The notes beneath the pieces are model-generated. The model ran no database searches, was not told the origin of the DNA, and saw only the letters and a program-made list of their open reading frames with translations. Position numbers and translations under genes: made by a program. Shown one piece after another: positions 45,829 to 46,866 of a stretch of 46,866 nt of DNA; the first letter of the stretch is position 1; every line of letters starts with the position of its first letter. The stretch spans positions 1 through 46,866 of the forward strand of contig NZ_VSFA01000057.1 in assembly GCF_008119785.1 (NCBI RefSeq), read 5' to 3'. This stretch comes from Micromonospora sp. MP36. Its GTDB lineage: Bacteria; Actinomycetota; Actinomycetes; Mycobacteriales; Micromonosporaceae.

Positions 45829-46866
45829 ACAGCAACCACACCCTGACCGCCGTCTCCCGGCTCGCCGCGGCCGCCGCCCTGCTCACCCTGATCAGCATGC
45901 TGCCCTGGCTGTCCGGCCGCGACCCCGCGCTGAGCATCCTGCGCGCCCAGTACGGCGAACGCGAACCCGACCCCGCCGCGCTCACCGCGATCCGCGACCG
46001 GCTGCACCTCGACGACGGCCCGCTGGCGCTGTCCCGCCGCTGGCTCACCGGACTCACCCACGGCGACCTCGGCACCTCCTGGGTGACCGGCCACCCCGTC
46101 GCACCCACCGTGTGGCAGGCCCTGGCAGTGTCGCTGACCCTCATGGGCGCCGCCCTCACCGTCGCCCTCACCATCGCCGCCCTGCTCACCAGCCGCCGCC
46201 TCCTACGCGGACACACCCAACCCCGCGCCGGCGCAACCGGCGCCGCCCTCGCCGCCGCACCCGAATTCCTCCTCGGCACGCTGCTCCTGCTCATCGGAGC
46301 GGTCTGGCTACGGTGGCTGCCACCGTACGGCTGGTCGACACCCGCACACCTCGTACTGCCCGCGCTCGCCCTCGGCATCCCCGCCGGCGGGCTGCTCGGC
46401 CGACTCGCCGACGACGCACTGCCCGGGGCGTACCGGGAGCCGTGGGCGCGCACCTGGCGCGCCGCCGGCCTGCCCTGGCGAACCCTCGCCCACGGCGCCC
46501 TGCGCCGCTGCCTACCGCCGCTGTTCCCGCAACTCGCCCTCGTCGTCGTCGGCCTGGTCGGCGGCGCCGTCGCCGTGGAGATCCTCTTCGCGATCCCCGG
46601 ACTCGGCCGCGTCGCGCTCGGCGCCGCCACCGCCCAGGACCTGCCCCTGCTACAGGGCGCCGTGCTGATGCTGCTCGCCATCGCGGCCACAGCGGGCGGC
46701 CTCGCCGCCGCCACGCACCGGCTGGCCCTCGGGCCGGCCCACACCGCGGCGGCGCTCACCGCACCACCGCCACCGGACCCCCCCCCCCCCCCCCCCCCCC
46801 CGGCCCCCCCCGCCCCCCCCCCCCGCCCCCCCCCCCCCCCCCCCCCCCCCCGGCCCCCCCCCCGCC
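45825..46866 (+). CDS. ABC transporter permease (DppB/NikB type), 3'-truncated
   Basis: A permease coupled to the binding-protein gene by ATGA overlap. About six hydrophobic segments are visible, a long N-terminal loop with RDRLHLDDGPLALSRRWLTG, a LTHGDLGTSW motif and the cytoplasmic EAA-like loop (YREPWARTWRAAGLPWRTLA). VEILFAIPGLGRVALGAA is typical of DppB/NikB. Credible sequence ends near 46778; beyond that the frame reads only Pro, Gly and Arg codons from a C/G tract. The stop is not seen. Confidence 0.85.
   Translation, partial: MNSNHTLTAVSRLAAAAALLTLISMLPWLSGRDPALSILRAQYGEREPDPAALTAIRDRLHLDDGPLALSRRWLTGLTHGDLGTSWVTGHPVAPTVWQALAVSLTLMGAALTVALTIAALLTSRRLLRGHTQPRAGATGAALAAAPEFLLGTLLLLIGAVWLRWLPPYGWSTPAHLVLPALALGIPAGGLLGRLADDALPGAYREPWARTWRAAGLPWRTLAHGALRRCLPPLFPQLALVVVGLVGGAVAVEILFAIPGLGRVALGAATAQDLPLLQGAVLMLLAIAATAGGLAAATHRLALGPAHTAAALTAPPPPDPPPPPPPPAPPAPPPRPPPPPPPPRPPPR
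46779..46866. other. Artefactual poly-C (poly-G on the other strand) tract at window end
   Basis: After A46778 only C and a few G bases occur to the end, including a 23-base run of C at 46779-46801. On the minus strand this is poly-G, the usual false call of two-colour sequencers when signal is lost. It is not a proline-rich protein tail. Confidence 0.85.

Noticed and set aside
46779..46866. A polyproline domain at the end of the permease
   Set aside because: It results from reading an artefactual C tract; permeases of this family have no such tail.
1..46866. CRISPR arrays, prophage or insertion sequences
   Set aside because: No regularly spaced repeats, transposase, integrase or phage structural genes were seen in any frame.

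Overview
The window is high-GC actinobacterial chromosomal DNA and looks like a member of the Micromonosporaceae (Micromonospora or a close relative). The evidence is the strong G/C third-position bias, frequent GTG starts, many leaderless-looking genes, the conserved pgsA-DUF881-sbp-DUF881-gcvH-garA-ftsR cluster, and DUF574 and DUF5999 proteins. No phage, insertion sequence, CRISPR array or rRNA was seen. The first bases lie inside a formate dehydrogenase gene. The last 88 bases are an artefactual C/G homopolymer tract, so the right edge is probably a contig end.

Region 1 (1-8.8 kb) is a selenocysteine/formate island. It holds the C-terminal part of the formate dehydrogenase catalytic subunit, its four-cluster Fe-S subunit, its NrfD-type membrane subunit, an OFA-family formate/oxalate-type transporter, selC (tRNA-Sec), selA and selB. 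The Sec codon itself would lie upstream of the window and selD is not present.

Region 2 (8.8-16.7 kb) holds small membrane proteins, a CNNM/CorC-type protein, and a group that looks stress related: an HhH-GPD glycosylase-like protein, small hydrophilic proteins, a two-domain universal stress protein and a DUF574 methyltransferase. Several of these have a GGGTAC element like the -10 of SigB-type promoters. A SpoIIE-type phosphatase and MarR operon follows, behind a TTGCT-N4-AGCAA operator-like site.

Region 3 (16.7-30.9 kb) matches the actinobacterial block known from M. tuberculosis as Rv1822-Rv1832: CDP-alcohol phosphotransferase, DUF881, small basic protein, DUF881, gcvH, garA, ftsR, bifunctional nuclease, MerR and gcvP. 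Here the block is interrupted between the second MerR gene and gcvP by a truncated haemoglobin, a flavohaemoglobin, a DivIVA-like protein, an NAD(P)-binding protein and a sirtuin. A glycine riboswitch precedes gcvP.

Region 4 (30.9-46.9 kb) is mostly single genes and short operons: DUF5999, pabB, proline iminopeptidase with a divergent MarR, peptide deformylase, a secreted von Willebrand A/HYR protein, a GNAT, an HxlR and nitroreductase divergent pair, a TSUP transporter, an EEP-family phosphodiesterase, a tandem esterase pair in which one copy lost its nucleophile, folD under a ZTP riboswitch, a nucleotidyltransferase, and the first two genes of a peptide/nickel-type ABC importer.

The most noteworthy signals are regulatory: the ZTP riboswitch with a possible Shine-Dalgarno-masking hairpin, the glycine riboswitch, a group of genes whose -10 hexamer sits 6-7 nt before the start codon, the GGGTAC group, a perfect CebR-type palindrome at the pabB start, twin palindromes before the pgsA-like operon, and a 50-bp duplication that re-creates a translationally coupled start in front of the DivIVA-like gene.
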